Origin: Burkholderiaceae bacterium
Lineage (GTDB): Bacteria; Pseudomonadota; Gammaproteobacteria; Burkholderiales; Burkholderiaceae
Direction of reading: 5' to 3'
Assembly: GCA_021166835.1 (NCBI GenBank)
Contig: JAJPEN010000059.1
Location: 3,250 to 67,249 of the forward strand
DNA length: 64,000 bases
Under the pieces are notes generated by a model. That model was not told the DNA's origin. It made no database searches and worked only from the letters and a program-made list of their open reading frames with translations. Of the stretch, positions 27,031-40,108 are shown piece after piece; positions within the stretch are counted from its first letter, which is position 1; each line of letters begins with the position of its first letter. A program made the translations under genes and the position numbers.

Positions 27031-27432
27031 ATGCGCAGAACGTATCGCGGAAGCTGCCACTGCGGAGCGGTCACTTTCGAGGCCGATCTCGACCTCGAAG
27101 AGAGCTCGTATCGTTGCAACTGCTCGATCTGCCGGCGCACGCGATTCTGGCCGGCAGTGGCGCGCCCGGAGGGATTCCGGCTTCTCTCGGGCGAGTCGGA
27201 ACTCACCGAGTACCGCTTCAATACGCACCGGAACGTTCACTACTTCTGTCGCCGATGCGGCGTGCGTCCCTTCGGCGTCGGCAACGACACGCCGATCGGG
27301 AAGATGTACGGCGTGAATCTCGGCTGCCTCGACGATGTCGACGACGAGACGTTGTCGAGGATCCCGATCACCTGCGTCGACGGCCGCAACGACCGCTGGG
27401 GCGACGAGCCGCGTTTCCGCAGCTACCTGTAG
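27031..27432 (+). CDS. GFA/CENP-V-fold zinc protein
   Basis: A 133-residue protein of the glutathione-dependent formaldehyde-activating (GFA) superfamily. It shows the zinc-binding cysteines SCHCGAV (C9, C11), RCNCSICRR (C29, C31, C34) and YFCRRCG (C73, C76). The ATG at 27031 has GGAGG in good position. Many members are not formaldehyde enzymes, so the activity is left open. It follows ychF by 19 bp. Confidence 0.85.
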   Translation: MRRTYRGSCHCGAVTFEADLDLEESSYRCNCSICRRTRFWPAVARPEGFRLLSGESELTEYRFNTHRNVHYFCRRCGVRPFGVGNDTPIGKMYGVNLGCLDDVDDETLSRIPITCVDGRNDRWGDEPRFRSYL

Positions 27433-27501
27433 GACGACGCCGGCCCTCGCGCAGGACACGCGCCGGCCTTCCGGCGCCCGGCCGCAGGTCGTCGAACGGG
27501 A

Positions 27502-28080
27502 TCACGCTTCGCGCTTCGGCGCCCGCGCGTCGAACACCAGGCAGGTCGTCGACGCGTGCGCATACAGCCGGCCGTCCGGCCCGAACAGCCGGCCCTCGGC
27601 GGTCGCGAGCTGGTTGCCCGCGTGCACGACGCGCCCCTCGGCGCGCACCAGCGGAACGCGGTCGGTGAGCGCGCGCACGATGTTCGTCTTCAATTCCACC
27701 GTCGTATAGGCCTTGCCGACCGGCAGCGTCGCGTGCACGGCGCAGGCGACCGCGGAATCGAGCAGCGTCGCGAACCATCCGCCGTGCACCGTGCCCAGCG
27801 GGTTGTAGTGCGCGAATTTCGGCACGCCCTGGAACACCGCGTAGCCGTGCTCGATGTGCACGGGAACGAAACCGAGGGTATCGCCGATCGGCGGCGCCGG
27901 AATGCGGCCGGCGAACATCGCCTCGAAGACCTGGAGCCCGGACAGGCCGGCGACCTGCTCGGGGCGGGCTACGCCGAACTCGCGGATGTTGGCGCGCACT
28001 CGCGCCTCGTCGGCGCGCCAGCGCGTCAGCGTTTCCTCGACGCTCGTCCCGGCGGCGGCGTTCGAACCAGCGGCGTCCAT
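27502..28080 (-). CDS. PaaI-type hotdog-fold thioesterase
   Basis: A 192-residue protein with a C-terminal hotdog domain: [26 protein letters not shown] (VHGG with the acidic LLDSA helix), then [14 protein letters not shown] and [21 protein letters not shown]. This matches acyl-CoA thioesterases of the PaaI/YbgC group. I chose ATG 28080, preceded by GGGAG; ATG 28098 is an alternative. The natural acyl-CoA is unknown. It diverges from lhr across about 150 bp. Confidence 0.85.
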   Translation of the reverse strand: MDAAGSNAAAGTSVEETLTRWRADEARVRANIREFGVARPEQVAGLSGLQVFEAMFAGRIPAPPIGDTLGFVPVHIEHGYAVFQGVPKFAHYNPLGTVHGGWFATLLDSAVACAVHATLPVGKAYTTVELKTNIVRALTDRVPLVRAEGRVVHAGNQLATAEGRLFGPDGRLYAHASTTCLVFDARAPKREA

Positions 28081-28232
28081 GCTCGGCTCCCGTGTCATCG
28101 GCCGCGTCGGTTGCTGCGGCTCCCGGCGCATTCTATTGCCCGGCATCGCCTCTCCTGCACGGCGCGCTCCCCGATCGATGCGGAGCTTTCGCGCAGGGCA
28201 TGCTTTCGCGCTCCTTCCGTCAAGATAGCGTG

Positions 28233-32729
<4,497 letters not shown>

Positions 32730-32781
32730 CCTCGGCGTCGTCGGCGGTAAATCGCCCGCGCCCGATTGTCCGGTCATCGCA

Positions 32782-33909
32782 ATGCTCTCACCGCGTATTC
32801 GTACCGCCGTTCTGTCTGCGGCAGCGTCTGTCTTCGTCTCTACAACCGTCCCGTCGCCGGCCTTCGCACTACAGGAAGGAAGCGTTTCGCTGCCGGTGCA
32901 GTCCTTTGCCGCGCTCGCCATCGAGACGATCCCGGCGCGCGCCGCAACCTCCGATCGGCTGTCGCATCTCCCCGCGCATCTGCAGGTTCCGAACGCGCAG
33001 CAGCGTTTCGTCGCCGCGCCGATCGGCGGGCTCGTCACGGAGCTGCGCGTCGGTGTCGGCGACACGGTGAAGGAAGGCCAGCCATTGGCGCGCATCGTCA
33101 GCGCCGAGTTGCTGTCGCTGCAGCGCGAGATCGCGCAGGCCGCCGCCGAGCGCGAGCGTACGCAGCGAGCGCTCGTGCGCGACGAGCGCCTGCTCGCCGA
33201 GGGGCTGGTGGCCGAATCGCGCGTCGAAGCGAGCCGCGCCTCCGACCGGCAGGCGCAGGCGGCGCTCGCCGAGAAACGCGGGCTGCTCGCGCTATCGGGC
33301 ATTCGACCGCTGTCGTCGGGAGCCTTCGAGCTGCGCGCGCCGATCTCGGGGGTCGTACTGTCGCAGGATGTGCGTCCCGGGCAGCGCGTCGACGCCGCGA
33401 CGCCGCTGATGCAGATCGCACGACTCGATCCGCTCGAGCTGCAGATCGACGTGCCGATCGCCGCGGCGCCGCGTCTGGCGATCGGCGCGTCGGTGCGCGT
33501 GCCCGCGGCGGGCGCCTCGGGCCGCGTGGTCGCTGTCGGCCGTGCCGTCGGCGATGCGCAGACGATAACGGTACGCGCGCTTCTCGACTCCGGACTGGGG
33601 GCGCTCGGGCCCGGGCAGCACGTCGAGGCCGAGATCGATGCGCGACCCACGCGCGAGCGCAACTGGGTGGTACCGCAGGCGGCGCTGGTGCGGCTGGGCC
33701 CGGCGGGAACGCAACCCGTCGTATTCGTGCGCCGGGGCGACCGCTACGTCGCCGTGCCGGCGCTGCCGATCGGCGAGTCGGGCCGTGATCTCGTCGTGCA
33801 GGCCGCGCTGAGCGAAGGCGAGCCGGTGGTCGCCTCGGAAGCCAGCCAGCTGAAGGCCGCGTCCGCCGCCTCTCCGGCTGCACCGGCCGAGGCAGCGGCG
33901 CCCCGATAG
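32782..33909 (+). CDS. Periplasmic adaptor (membrane fusion protein) of a heavy-metal RND efflux pump
   Basis: The 375-residue adaptor has a signal peptide ending near PSPAFA. The CusB/CzcB-type organisation is visible: lipoyl half (AAPIGGLVTELRVGVGDTVKEGQPLARI), helical hairpin (SAELLSLQREIAQAAAERERTQRALVRDERLLAEGL) and second lipoyl half (ELRAPISGVVLSQDVRPGQRVD). It links the RND pump downstream (6-bp gap) to the outer-membrane factor. The N-terminus has no His- or Met-rich metal domain. Confidence 0.88.
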   Translation: MLSPRIRTAVLSAAASVFVSTTVPSPAFALQEGSVSLPVQSFAALAIETIPARAATSDRLSHLPAHLQVPNAQQRFVAAPIGGLVTELRVGVGDTVKEGQPLARIVSAELLSLQREIAQAAAERERTQRALVRDERLLAEGLVAESRVEASRASDRQAQAALAEKRGLLALSGIRPLSSGAFELRAPISGVVLSQDVRPGQRVDAATPLMQIARLDPLELQIDVPIAAAPRLAIGASVRVPAAGASGRVVAVGRAVGDAQTITVRALLDSGLGALGPGQHVEAEIDARPTRERNWVVPQAALVRLGPAGTQPVVFVRRGDRYVAVPALPIGESGRDLVVQAALSEGEPVVASEASQLKAASAASPAAPAEAAAPR

Positions 33910-33915
33910 ATCGTC

Positions 33916-36900
33916 ATGCTCGCTCGCATCGCCGATTTCGCGCTCACGCAGCGCCTGCTCGTTCTCGTGCTCACCGCGCTGCTCGTCGGCGTCGGTGTGG
34001 TCGCGCTGCGCGAACTGCCGATCGACGCGTTTCCCGACGTTTCGACCACGCAGGTGAAGATCATCGTCAAGGCGCCGGGCATGACGCCCGAGGAGGTCGA
34101 AAGCCGGATCACGATCCCGATCGAGCAGGAGCTGCTCGGCATCGAGCGCCAGCGGCTGCTGCGCGCGGTGTCGAAATACGGGATCACCGACGTCACCGTC
34201 GACTTCGAGGACGGCGTCGACATCTACTGGGCGCGCCAGCAGGTCGCCGAGCGCTTCGCCGCCGCCGCCGAAGCGCTGCCGGCGCAGGCGAGCGGAGGTC
34301 TCGCGCCGATCACGACGCCGCTGAGCGACCTCTACATGTTCACCATCGAGGGTCCGCTTTCGCTCGAGGAGAAGCGGACACTGCTCAATCGCGTCGTGCG
34401 TCCGCAACTGCGCACGGTGCGCGGCGTAGCCGATGTCAACAGTCTCGGCGGCTTCGTGCGCACTTACGAGGTCGTGCCGAACCCGCAGATGCTCGCCATC
34501 CGTGGCATGGGTCTCGGGCAGTTGCGCGACGCCATCGAGCGCAACAACCGCAACGACGGCGCGGGGCGCATCGTCGAGGGCGAGGAGGTACTGATCGTTC
34601 GCATCGAAGGCGCGGTCGGCGGCGTGACCGAGCTGGGCGCGATCGTCGTCGCCAATGCGGGCGGGGTTCCCGTGCGCCTGTCCGATGTCGCCGACGTGCG
34701 CATCGGAAGCCTGACACGCTACGGTGCGGTGACGCGCGACGGCGAGGAGGCGGTCCAGGGCGTCGTGCTCGGGCTGCGCGGCGCCAACGCGCGGAAAGTG
34801 ATCAGCGGCGTGCAGCAGCGGCTCGACGCACTCGCGCCGTCGCTGCCCGAAGGCACGACCATCCGCCCGTTCTACGATCGCTCGGCGCTCGTCGATCGCG
34901 CGATCGGCACGGTGACGAGAGCGCTGCTCGAGGCGATCGTCCTCGTGCTCGCGCTGCTCCTCGCGTTCCTCGGCAATCTGCGCGCGGCGCTCGTGGTCGC
35001 CCTGACGCTGCCGCTCGCCGCGCTCGGCACCTTCGCGCTGATGCGCTACACGGGGCTTTCGGCGAACCTGATGAGCCTGGGGGGGCTGGCGATCGCGATC
35101 GGGCTGCTGGTCGACGGGGCGGTGGTCGTCGTCGAGAACATCGAGAGCCGCCTCGGCGAGGGCGGAGCGCAGCAACGACTGCCGATGCTGCACGTCGTCT
35201 GGCGCGCGGTGCGCGAGGTCGCCGTTCCGGTCGTCTCGGGCGTGGCGATCATCGTCATCGTCTTCGTCCCGCTGCTGTCCCTGCAGGGGCTCGAAGGCAA
35301 GCTCTTCGTGCCGGTCGCACTGACCATCGTCTACGCGCTCTCCGTCTCGCTGGTACTCGCGCTCACGGTGATTCCCGTGCTCGCGTCGCTGCTGCTGAGT
35401 CGCAAGGACGCGCATGTGCCGTGGCTCGCCCGCAGGCTCGATGCGCTCTACGTTCCCGTGCTCGCCTGGTCGCTGCGCCACGCGAGGACCGTCGTTTTCG
35501 CCGCGCTCGCGTCGCTCGTCGCGGCGGGTGGAGCGTACATGCTGCTGGGCAAGAGCTTCATGCCGACGATGGACGAGGGCGACATGATCATGCAGCTCGA
35601 GAAGCTGCCGTCGATCAGCCTCGCGCAGACGATCGCGATCGATGCGCGCGTGCAGCGCGCGATTCTCGAACAGGTGCCCGAGGTGCGCAGCATCGTCGCG
35701 CGCTCGGGCTCCGACGAACTCGGCCTCGACCCGATGGGGCTGAACGAGACCGACGGCTTTCTCGTGCTGAAGCCGATCGCCGAATGGCGCGTGCCCGACA
35801 AGGCGTGGCTCGCCGACGAGCTGCGCAAGGTGGTCGACGCTTTCCCCGGCGTGGAAGCGTCGTTCACGCAGCCGATCGAGATGCGCATCTCGGAGATGCT
35901 CACCGGGGTGCGCGGCGACGTCGCCATCAAGGTGTTCGGCAACGACCTGGGAGAACTGGGCGCGATCGCTGCGCGCATCGAGGCACTGCTGAAGGAGATT
36001 CCCGGATCCGAAGACGTCTTCACGGCGCGCAACGAGGGCGTGCAGTACCTGCAGGTGAGCATCGACCGGCTCGCCGCCGGCCGCCTCGGACTCTCGGTCG
36101 ACGAGTTGCAGACGAGCCTGCGCGCGCTGATCGAGGGCCAACCGGCGGGGGCCGTGATCGAGGCCGGATGGCGCGTGCCGATCCTGCTGCGCGCGGGCGA
36201 AGACGTGCGCGCGAGCGCCGCGCGCTTCGCCGATCTGCGCATCGCGCTGCCCGACGGGAAGGCGGTGCCGGTATCGGCGGTCGCGCGCATCGAGCGCGTC
36301 GACGGACCGGTGAAGATCGAGCGCGAGAATGCCGCCCGCTACGTCACGATCCGAACCAATGTGCGCGATCGCGACCTCGTCGGGTTCGTCGACGAGGCGC
36401 GCGCGCGCATCGCCGCGCAGGCGGCGTTGCCGGCCGGTTACCGGATCGAGTGGAGCGGCCAGTTCGAGAACCAGCAGCGCGCGGCGGCGCGCCTGGCCGT
36501 CGTCATTCCGGTGGCGCTGCTGCTGATCTTCCTGTTGCTGTTCTCCACCTTCGGCTCGGTACGCCAGGCCGTGCTCGTGCTCGCCAACGTGCCGTTCGCG
36601 ATGGTCGGCGGCGTGTTCGCGCTGCTCGCCTCGGGCGAGTACCTGTCGGTGCCGGCGTCGGTCGGTTTCATCGCGTTGCTCGGTATCGCGGTGCTCAACG
36701 GAGTCGTGCTCGTGGCGCACTTCAACCAGCTGCTGGCGCAGCGCGTGCCGATCGAGCGCGTCGTCACCGAAGGTGCGCGGCGGCGGCTGCGGCCGGTGCT
36801 GATGACCGCGTCGATCGCCGCCTTCGGCCTGGTGCCGCTGCTGTTCGCCACCGGTCCCGGCTCGGAGGTCCAGCGCCCGCTCGCGATCGTCGTCATCGGC

Positions 36901-37059
36901 GGCCTGGCGTCGTCGACGCTGCTGACGCTGCTGCTGTTTCCGATCCTGTTCCGACGCTTCGGAGTGGAGGAGCAGTCGTCGACGAGCGGGAAGACGAGCG
37001 GGAAGCCGCGATCGACCGAGGCGCCCGTCGCGCCGCTTGTCGTGCAGGAGCGCGAATGA
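33916..37059 (+). CDS. Heavy-metal efflux RND pump (CzcA/CusA family)
   Basis: A 1047-residue proton-driven inner-membrane transporter with the RND pattern of TM1, a large periplasmic loop, TM2-6, a second loop and TM7-12. It begins MLARIADFALTQRLLVLVLTALLVGVGVVALRELPIDAFPDVSTTQVKI (quoted in two blocks: residues 1-20 and the ELPIDAFPDVS element), typical of the HME subfamily. TM4 holds GGLAIAIGLLVDGAVVVVEN: the proton-relay D and E are present but the DFG of the CzcA zinc group is absent. Metal specificity cannot be assigned. It overlaps the DUF3240 gene (ATGA). Confidence 0.93.
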   Translation: MLARIADFALTQRLLVLVLTALLVGVGVVALRELPIDAFPDVSTTQVKIIVKAPGMTPEEVESRITIPIEQELLGIERQRLLRAVSKYGITDVTVDFEDGVDIYWARQQVAERFAAAAEALPAQASGGLAPITTPLSDLYMFTIEGPLSLEEKRTLLNRVVRPQLRTVRGVADVNSLGGFVRTYEVVPNPQMLAIRGMGLGQLRDAIERNNRNDGAGRIVEGEEVLIVRIEGAVGGVTELGAIVVANAGGVPVRLSDVADVRIGSLTRYGAVTRDGEEAVQGVVLGLRGANARKVISGVQQRLDALAPSLPEGTTIRPFYDRSALVDRAIGTVTRALLEAIVLVLALLLAFLGNLRAALVVALTLPLAALGTFALMRYTGLSANLMSLGGLAIAIGLLVDGAVVVVENIESRLGEGGAQQRLPMLHVVWRAVREVAVPVVSGVAIIVIVFVPLLSLQGLEGKLFVPVALTIVYALSVSLVLALTVIPVLASLLLSRKDAHVPWLARRLDALYVPVLAWSLRHARTVVFAALASLVAAGGAYMLLGKSFMPTMDEGDMIMQLEKLPSISLAQTIAIDARVQRAILEQVPEVRSIVARSGSDELGLDPMGLNETDGFLVLKPIAEWRVPDKAWLADELRKVVDAFPGVEASFTQPIEMRISEMLTGVRGDVAIKVFGNDLGELGAIAARIEALLKEIPGSEDVFTARNEGVQYLQVSIDRLAAGRLGLSVDELQTSLRALIEGQPAGAVIEAGWRVPILLRAGEDVRASAARFADLRIALPDGKAVPVSAVARIERVDGPVKIERENAARYVTIRTNVRDRDLVGFVDEARARIAAQAALPAGYRIEWSGQFENQQRAAARLAVVIPVALLLIFLLLFSTFGSVRQAVLVLANVPFAMVGGVFALLASGEYLSVPASVGFIALLGIAVLNGVVLVAHFNQLLAQRVPIERVVTEGARRRLRPVLMTASIAAFGLVPLLFATGPGSEVQRPLAIVVIGGLASSTLLTLLLFPILFRRFGVEEQSSTSGKTSGKPRSTEAPVAPLVVQERE

Positions 37060-37427
37060 CCGCGAAAGACGACCCCGCTACGCACGCCGGCGTTGCCGAA
37101 CGGGTTCTGCTGACGCTGATCGCTCCGGCGTCGCTCGGCGAGAGCGTTGCCGATCTGCTCCTCGAGGCGCCCGAGCTCGTCTCCGGCTTCACTTCCAGCG
37201 CAGCATCGGGGCACGGCGCACGCCTGCGCTTCGAGGCGACGAGCGAGCGCGTGCGTGGAAGGGGGAGGCGAACCCGCTTCGAGCTCGTACTCGGCCGTGC
37301 GGGCGCCATGGCGCTGCTCGAGCGGCTGCGCGCAACGCTGGGCGAAGCGAACATCTATTACTGGATCTGTCCGATGCTCGAATGTGGAACTCTGGGCGAA
37401 CCGGCGCCGCCGGTGGCGGAATCGTGA
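37056..37427 (+). CDS. DUF3240 family protein of the metal efflux operon
   Basis: A 123-residue protein with the DUF3240 pattern: LLTLIAPASLGESVADLLLE, ...SGFTSSAASGHG..., RTRFELVLGRAGAMALLERLR and a terminal YYWICPMLECGTLG. This family is found almost only beside CzcA/CusA-type RND genes. Its fold is ferredoxin-like, which suggests a small regulatory or metal-sensing partner; this is inference. It is coupled by four-base overlaps to the pump gene before it and the outer-membrane factor after it. Confidence 0.82.
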   Translation: MTAKDDPATHAGVAERVLLTLIAPASLGESVADLLLEAPELVSGFTSSAASGHGARLRFEATSERVRGRGRRTRFELVLGRAGAMALLERLRATLGEANIYYWICPMLECGTLGEPAPPVAES

Positions 37428-38758
37428 GGCGCACGCGTTTCGTCGCGACGACGGCTCTTGCCGCCGCGCTCGGATGCTCGCTGCCCGGTTCGCCGGCGGC
37501 CCAGCACTCTTCGGTGGCGCACGACCCGCCCGAGCAGGGCGCTCCCGACACGCCGCAGCGGTATCCGTCCGAACTGCCGCCGCCCTCGCGCGTGCGCGCG
37601 GCGATTGCCGATTCGCCCCAGGTGCAGGCCGCGGCAGCGCTGCTCCAGGCCGCCGGCGCCGAACGACGCCGGCTCGATGTCGGACCTCATGAGTGGACTT
37701 CCCGCGTCGACTACCAGCGCCGCCGCGTCCGCGAGGCCGGCGCGCACGACCGGTTCAACGAGTGGGCGCTGTCGCTCGAGCGCGGCGTTCGCCTGCCGGG
37801 CAAGGCCGAACTCGACCGCAGCCTCGGAGCGAGGCGTGTCGCCGAGGCCGAGATCGCGCGCTCCGATGCCGAACACGAGGCATCGCGACGCCTGCTCATG
37901 CTGTGGTACGCGATGCTGCGCGAGCGTCAGAGCGCGCAATTGCTGGCGCGACAGGCCGATCTCGCCGCGCGGGAAGCGGCAGCCGTCGCTCGGCGGCGCG
38001 AGTTGGGAGACACGTCGCGCCTCGACGAGATGCAGGCCGCGGCCGAAGCCGAGCAGGTGGAAGCCGCGCGCCGTGTCGCGCTCGATCTCGCCGAGCGCGC
38101 GTCGATCGCGCTGGTGCGGGAGTTTCCGGCGATGGCGGGAATCGCGCCCCCCGAGGCGCTGCCCGAGCCGCCGCCGCCGGCAGAAGACCTGGTCGCACTC
38201 GCGCAGCAGGCGATCGAGGAGAATCACGAGTTGCGCGGCGCACTCGCAGCGGCCGCAAGCGCGCAGATCGAAGCGCAGCGCGCATTGGCCGATCGTCGGC
38301 CCGATCCGACGGTAGGCGTGCAGCTCGGCTCCGAGCGATCGGCCGAGGAACGCCTCGTCGGGGCCTTCGTCTCGATCCCGTTCGGCGGCGAAGCGCGCCG
38401 CGCGGCCGCCGACGCGAGCGTTGCCCGGGCCGGGGCCGCCGCACGAAGCGCCGAGGCCCGTCGACGGCAGGTCGACGCGCAGGTCGCATCATTGCTCGCC
38501 TCGGCGAGTTCCGGCGCGGCTCGCTGGCAGGCGTCGCAGCGTGCCGCGGAATTGCAGTCGAGCGCGGCCGAACGCGTGGCACGGGCGCGGGAACTCGGCG
38601 AAGCGGGCGTGGCCGAAGTGCTGCGAGCGCGTCGGCTGGCGCTCGATGCCGCGCTGCGCGCGGCCAACATGCGGGTCGATGCGCTCGAGAGCCGCGCGCG
38701 GCTGCTGCTCGATGCGCACCGGATCTGGGATTTCGATCACAGCGACGACGAACCGTAA
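37424..38758 (+). CDS. Outer-membrane factor (TolC/CzcC family) of the metal efflux pump
   Basis: The 444-residue protein has a signal peptide and a long alpha-helical body with two OEP repeats (for example AAARRVALDLAERASIALVREF and ARARELGEAGVAEVLRARRLAL). The GTG start at 37424 overlaps the DUF3240 stop. It completes the adaptor-pump-DUF3240-channel operon, probably a tripartite periplasm-spanning metal exporter. Confidence 0.87.
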   Translation: MRRTRFVATTALAAALGCSLPGSPAAQHSSVAHDPPEQGAPDTPQRYPSELPPPSRVRAAIADSPQVQAAAALLQAAGAERRRLDVGPHEWTSRVDYQRRRVREAGAHDRFNEWALSLERGVRLPGKAELDRSLGARRVAEAEIARSDAEHEASRRLLMLWYAMLRERQSAQLLARQADLAAREAAAVARRRELGDTSRLDEMQAAAEAEQVEAARRVALDLAERASIALVREFPAMAGIAPPEALPEPPPPAEDLVALAQQAIEENHELRGALAAAASAQIEAQRALADRRPDPTVGVQLGSERSAEERLVGAFVSIPFGGEARRAAADASVARAGAAARSAEARRRQVDAQVASLLASASSGAARWQASQRAAELQSSAAERVARARELGEAGVAEVLRARRLALDAALRAANMRVDALESRARLLLDAHRIWDFDHSDDEP

Positions 38759-38812
38759 CGGCAGTCGTTCCGGTCCGGCGTTGCGAAGCGGATCAGGGCC
38801 CGTTCACAGGGC

Positions 38813-39307
38813 CTAATGGCCGGCTTTCGGCGCCTGAAAACCGGGATGCTCGAAGTACTTCGCGTACTGATCGAGGGAGCGCACTACCTGCACGACGCCG
38901 GCGCTGCGGCCGGCTTTCGCGTCCCTGCCGCGCAGTTTTTCGTTGCCTTCGAGCAGTTCGGCCAGGATCGCGTGCAGCACTTCATCGGCCTGCGGGTCGA
39001 GCTTGCAGTTCTGCACGATGTTGGCCACCTGCGCCTCGATTTCGCCGCCGAGCACATCGTACTGCGCCGCGGCGAGCTCGCCGCGATGCACCGCCGGCAG
39101 CTTCGCATCGACCGCGTCGCGGATTTTCGCCATGCTCGCGCGCAGCGGTTCGTCGCTCGCCCACTTCCTGCCGTCGTTCAGCTTCAGCGCGTGCGCCGCA
39201 TCGGCATGACCGTGCGAGTGTTCGCCGGCCGCATACGCCACGGCGCCCAGCGTGGAACCCGCGCCCACGACGCCCGCGATCAGCAGGCCGATCATCTTGC
39301 GTTTCAT
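38813..39307 (-). CDS. His-rich periplasmic protein of unknown function (DnrO-like)
   Basis: A 164-residue protein with a signal peptide (MKRKMIGLLIAGVVGAG...AYA). The mature N-terminus GEHSHGHADAAH (H30, H32, H34, H39) could bind metal. The rest, LNDGRKWASDEPLRASMAKI and VANIVQNCKLDPQADEVLH, resembles small proteins annotated DnrO, whose function I do not know. A Shine-Dalgarno sequence (CGAAGG) directly precedes the ATG. It converges on the metal RND operon, with 54 bp between stops, which fits a metal-related role by context only. Confidence 0.65.
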   Translation of the reverse strand: MKRKMIGLLIAGVVGAGSTLGAVAYAAGEHSHGHADAAHALKLNDGRKWASDEPLRASMAKIRDAVDAKLPAVHRGELAAAQYDVLGGEIEAQVANIVQNCKLDPQADEVLHAILAELLEGNEKLRGRDAKAGRSAGVVQVVRSLDQYAKYFEHPGFQAPKAGH

Positions 39308-39438
39308 CCTTCGCTCTCCATCGTCGGTTGATCGAGCCGGCCCCGCCGCAAGGACGATCGCCTTCGCGTCCGGCTGCACCCGTTGAAACGAAGGATGCGA
39401 AGGAAAGTTCCGCGCTGCGCGCGATCGCGGAATCACCC

Positions 39439-39480
39439 TTGCCAAAGAGATTCGGCATGATAAGATAGTAATAGATTACT
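39439..39480 (+). promoter_or_regulatory. Promoter and repressor half-palindrome upstream of the tetR-exporter cluster
   Basis: A -35 TTGCCA (39439-39444), a 16-bp spacer and a -10 TAAGAT (39461-39466) are followed at once by AGTAAT-AG-ATTACT (39467-39480), a 6-bp-arm palindrome. The 18 bases AGATAGTAATAGATTACT (39463-39480) recur exactly at 50374-50391 in the phaC promoter. The position over and just after the -10 suggests autorepression by the TetR protein encoded 20 bp downstream. Confidence 0.7.
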
Positions 39481-39499
39481 TATTTTACTGAGAATCTCG

Positions 39500-40108
39500 A
39501 TGAGCGAACCGGCGAAATACCTCCCCGCCGAAGAGCGGCGCGCGGCCACGGTGGAAGCCGTGGTCGACCTGGCCGCCGAGCAGAACCCTAGCGACATCAC
39601 GACCACGGCGATCGCGCAGCGCATGGGATTGACGCAGGGCGCGCTCTTTCGGCACTTCCCCACCAAGGACGCGATCCTGGAAGCCGTGATGTCGTGGGTC
39701 ACGGAACGCCTGCTCGCACGCGTGAGCAAGGCCGCGGAAAGCGCACCGTCTCCGCTCGCAGCGCTCGAAGCGATCTTCCAGACGCACATCGATTTCGTCT
39801 GCGAGCGTCCCGGTGTGCCGAGGATGCTCTTCGGAGAGCTGCAGCGACCCGGCGACACCCTGCCCAAGCGGATAGTGCGCACGCTCCTGCACCGCTACGA
39901 CGAGCGGCTGCGCGGCCTGCTCGAAGCGGGCAAGGCGCAGGGTGAACTGGATCCGATGCTCGACGTGGGCGCCGCCGCCGGCCTGTTCATCGGCGCCATC
40001 CAAGGGCTCGTGATGCAGTCGCTGCTCGCCGGTGACGCGCAGCGCATTCGCCGTGATGCGCCGGGCGTGTTCGCGATCTATCGCCGCGGCATCGGCGCAA
40101 AGCCATGA
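39500..40108 (+). CDS. TetR-family repressor (CecR/YbiH-like)
   Basis: A 202-residue one-component regulator. The N-terminal HTH is residues 15-60 (DITTTAIAQRMGLTQGALFRHFPTKDAILEAVM). The C-terminal ligand/dimer domain contains ALEAIFQTHIDFVCERPGVPRMLFGELQRPG, the type found in CecR. In E. coli, CecR controls ybhGFSR, the same exporter type encoded immediately downstream here, so autorepression plus control of the exporter is likely. Its stop overlaps the start of the adaptor gene. Confidence 0.88.
   Translation: MSEPAKYLPAEERRAATVEAVVDLAAEQNPSDITTTAIAQRMGLTQGALFRHFPTKDAILEAVMSWVTERLLARVSKAAESAPSPLAALEAIFQTHIDFVCERPGVPRMLFGELQRPGDTLPKRIVRTLLHRYDERLRGLLEAGKAQGELDPMLDVGAAAGLFIGAIQGLVMQSLLAGDAQRIRRDAPGVFAIYRRGIGAKP

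Noticed and set aside
33292..36720. Long open frame antisense to the metal RND pump
   Set aside because: His/Asp/Arg-rich low-complexity translation with no domain; the plus-strand RND protein is full length and intact.
38776..38815. Intrinsic terminator between the metal efflux operon and the His-rich gene
   Set aside because: Only a 5-bp GGCCC/GGGCC stem and no T-run.
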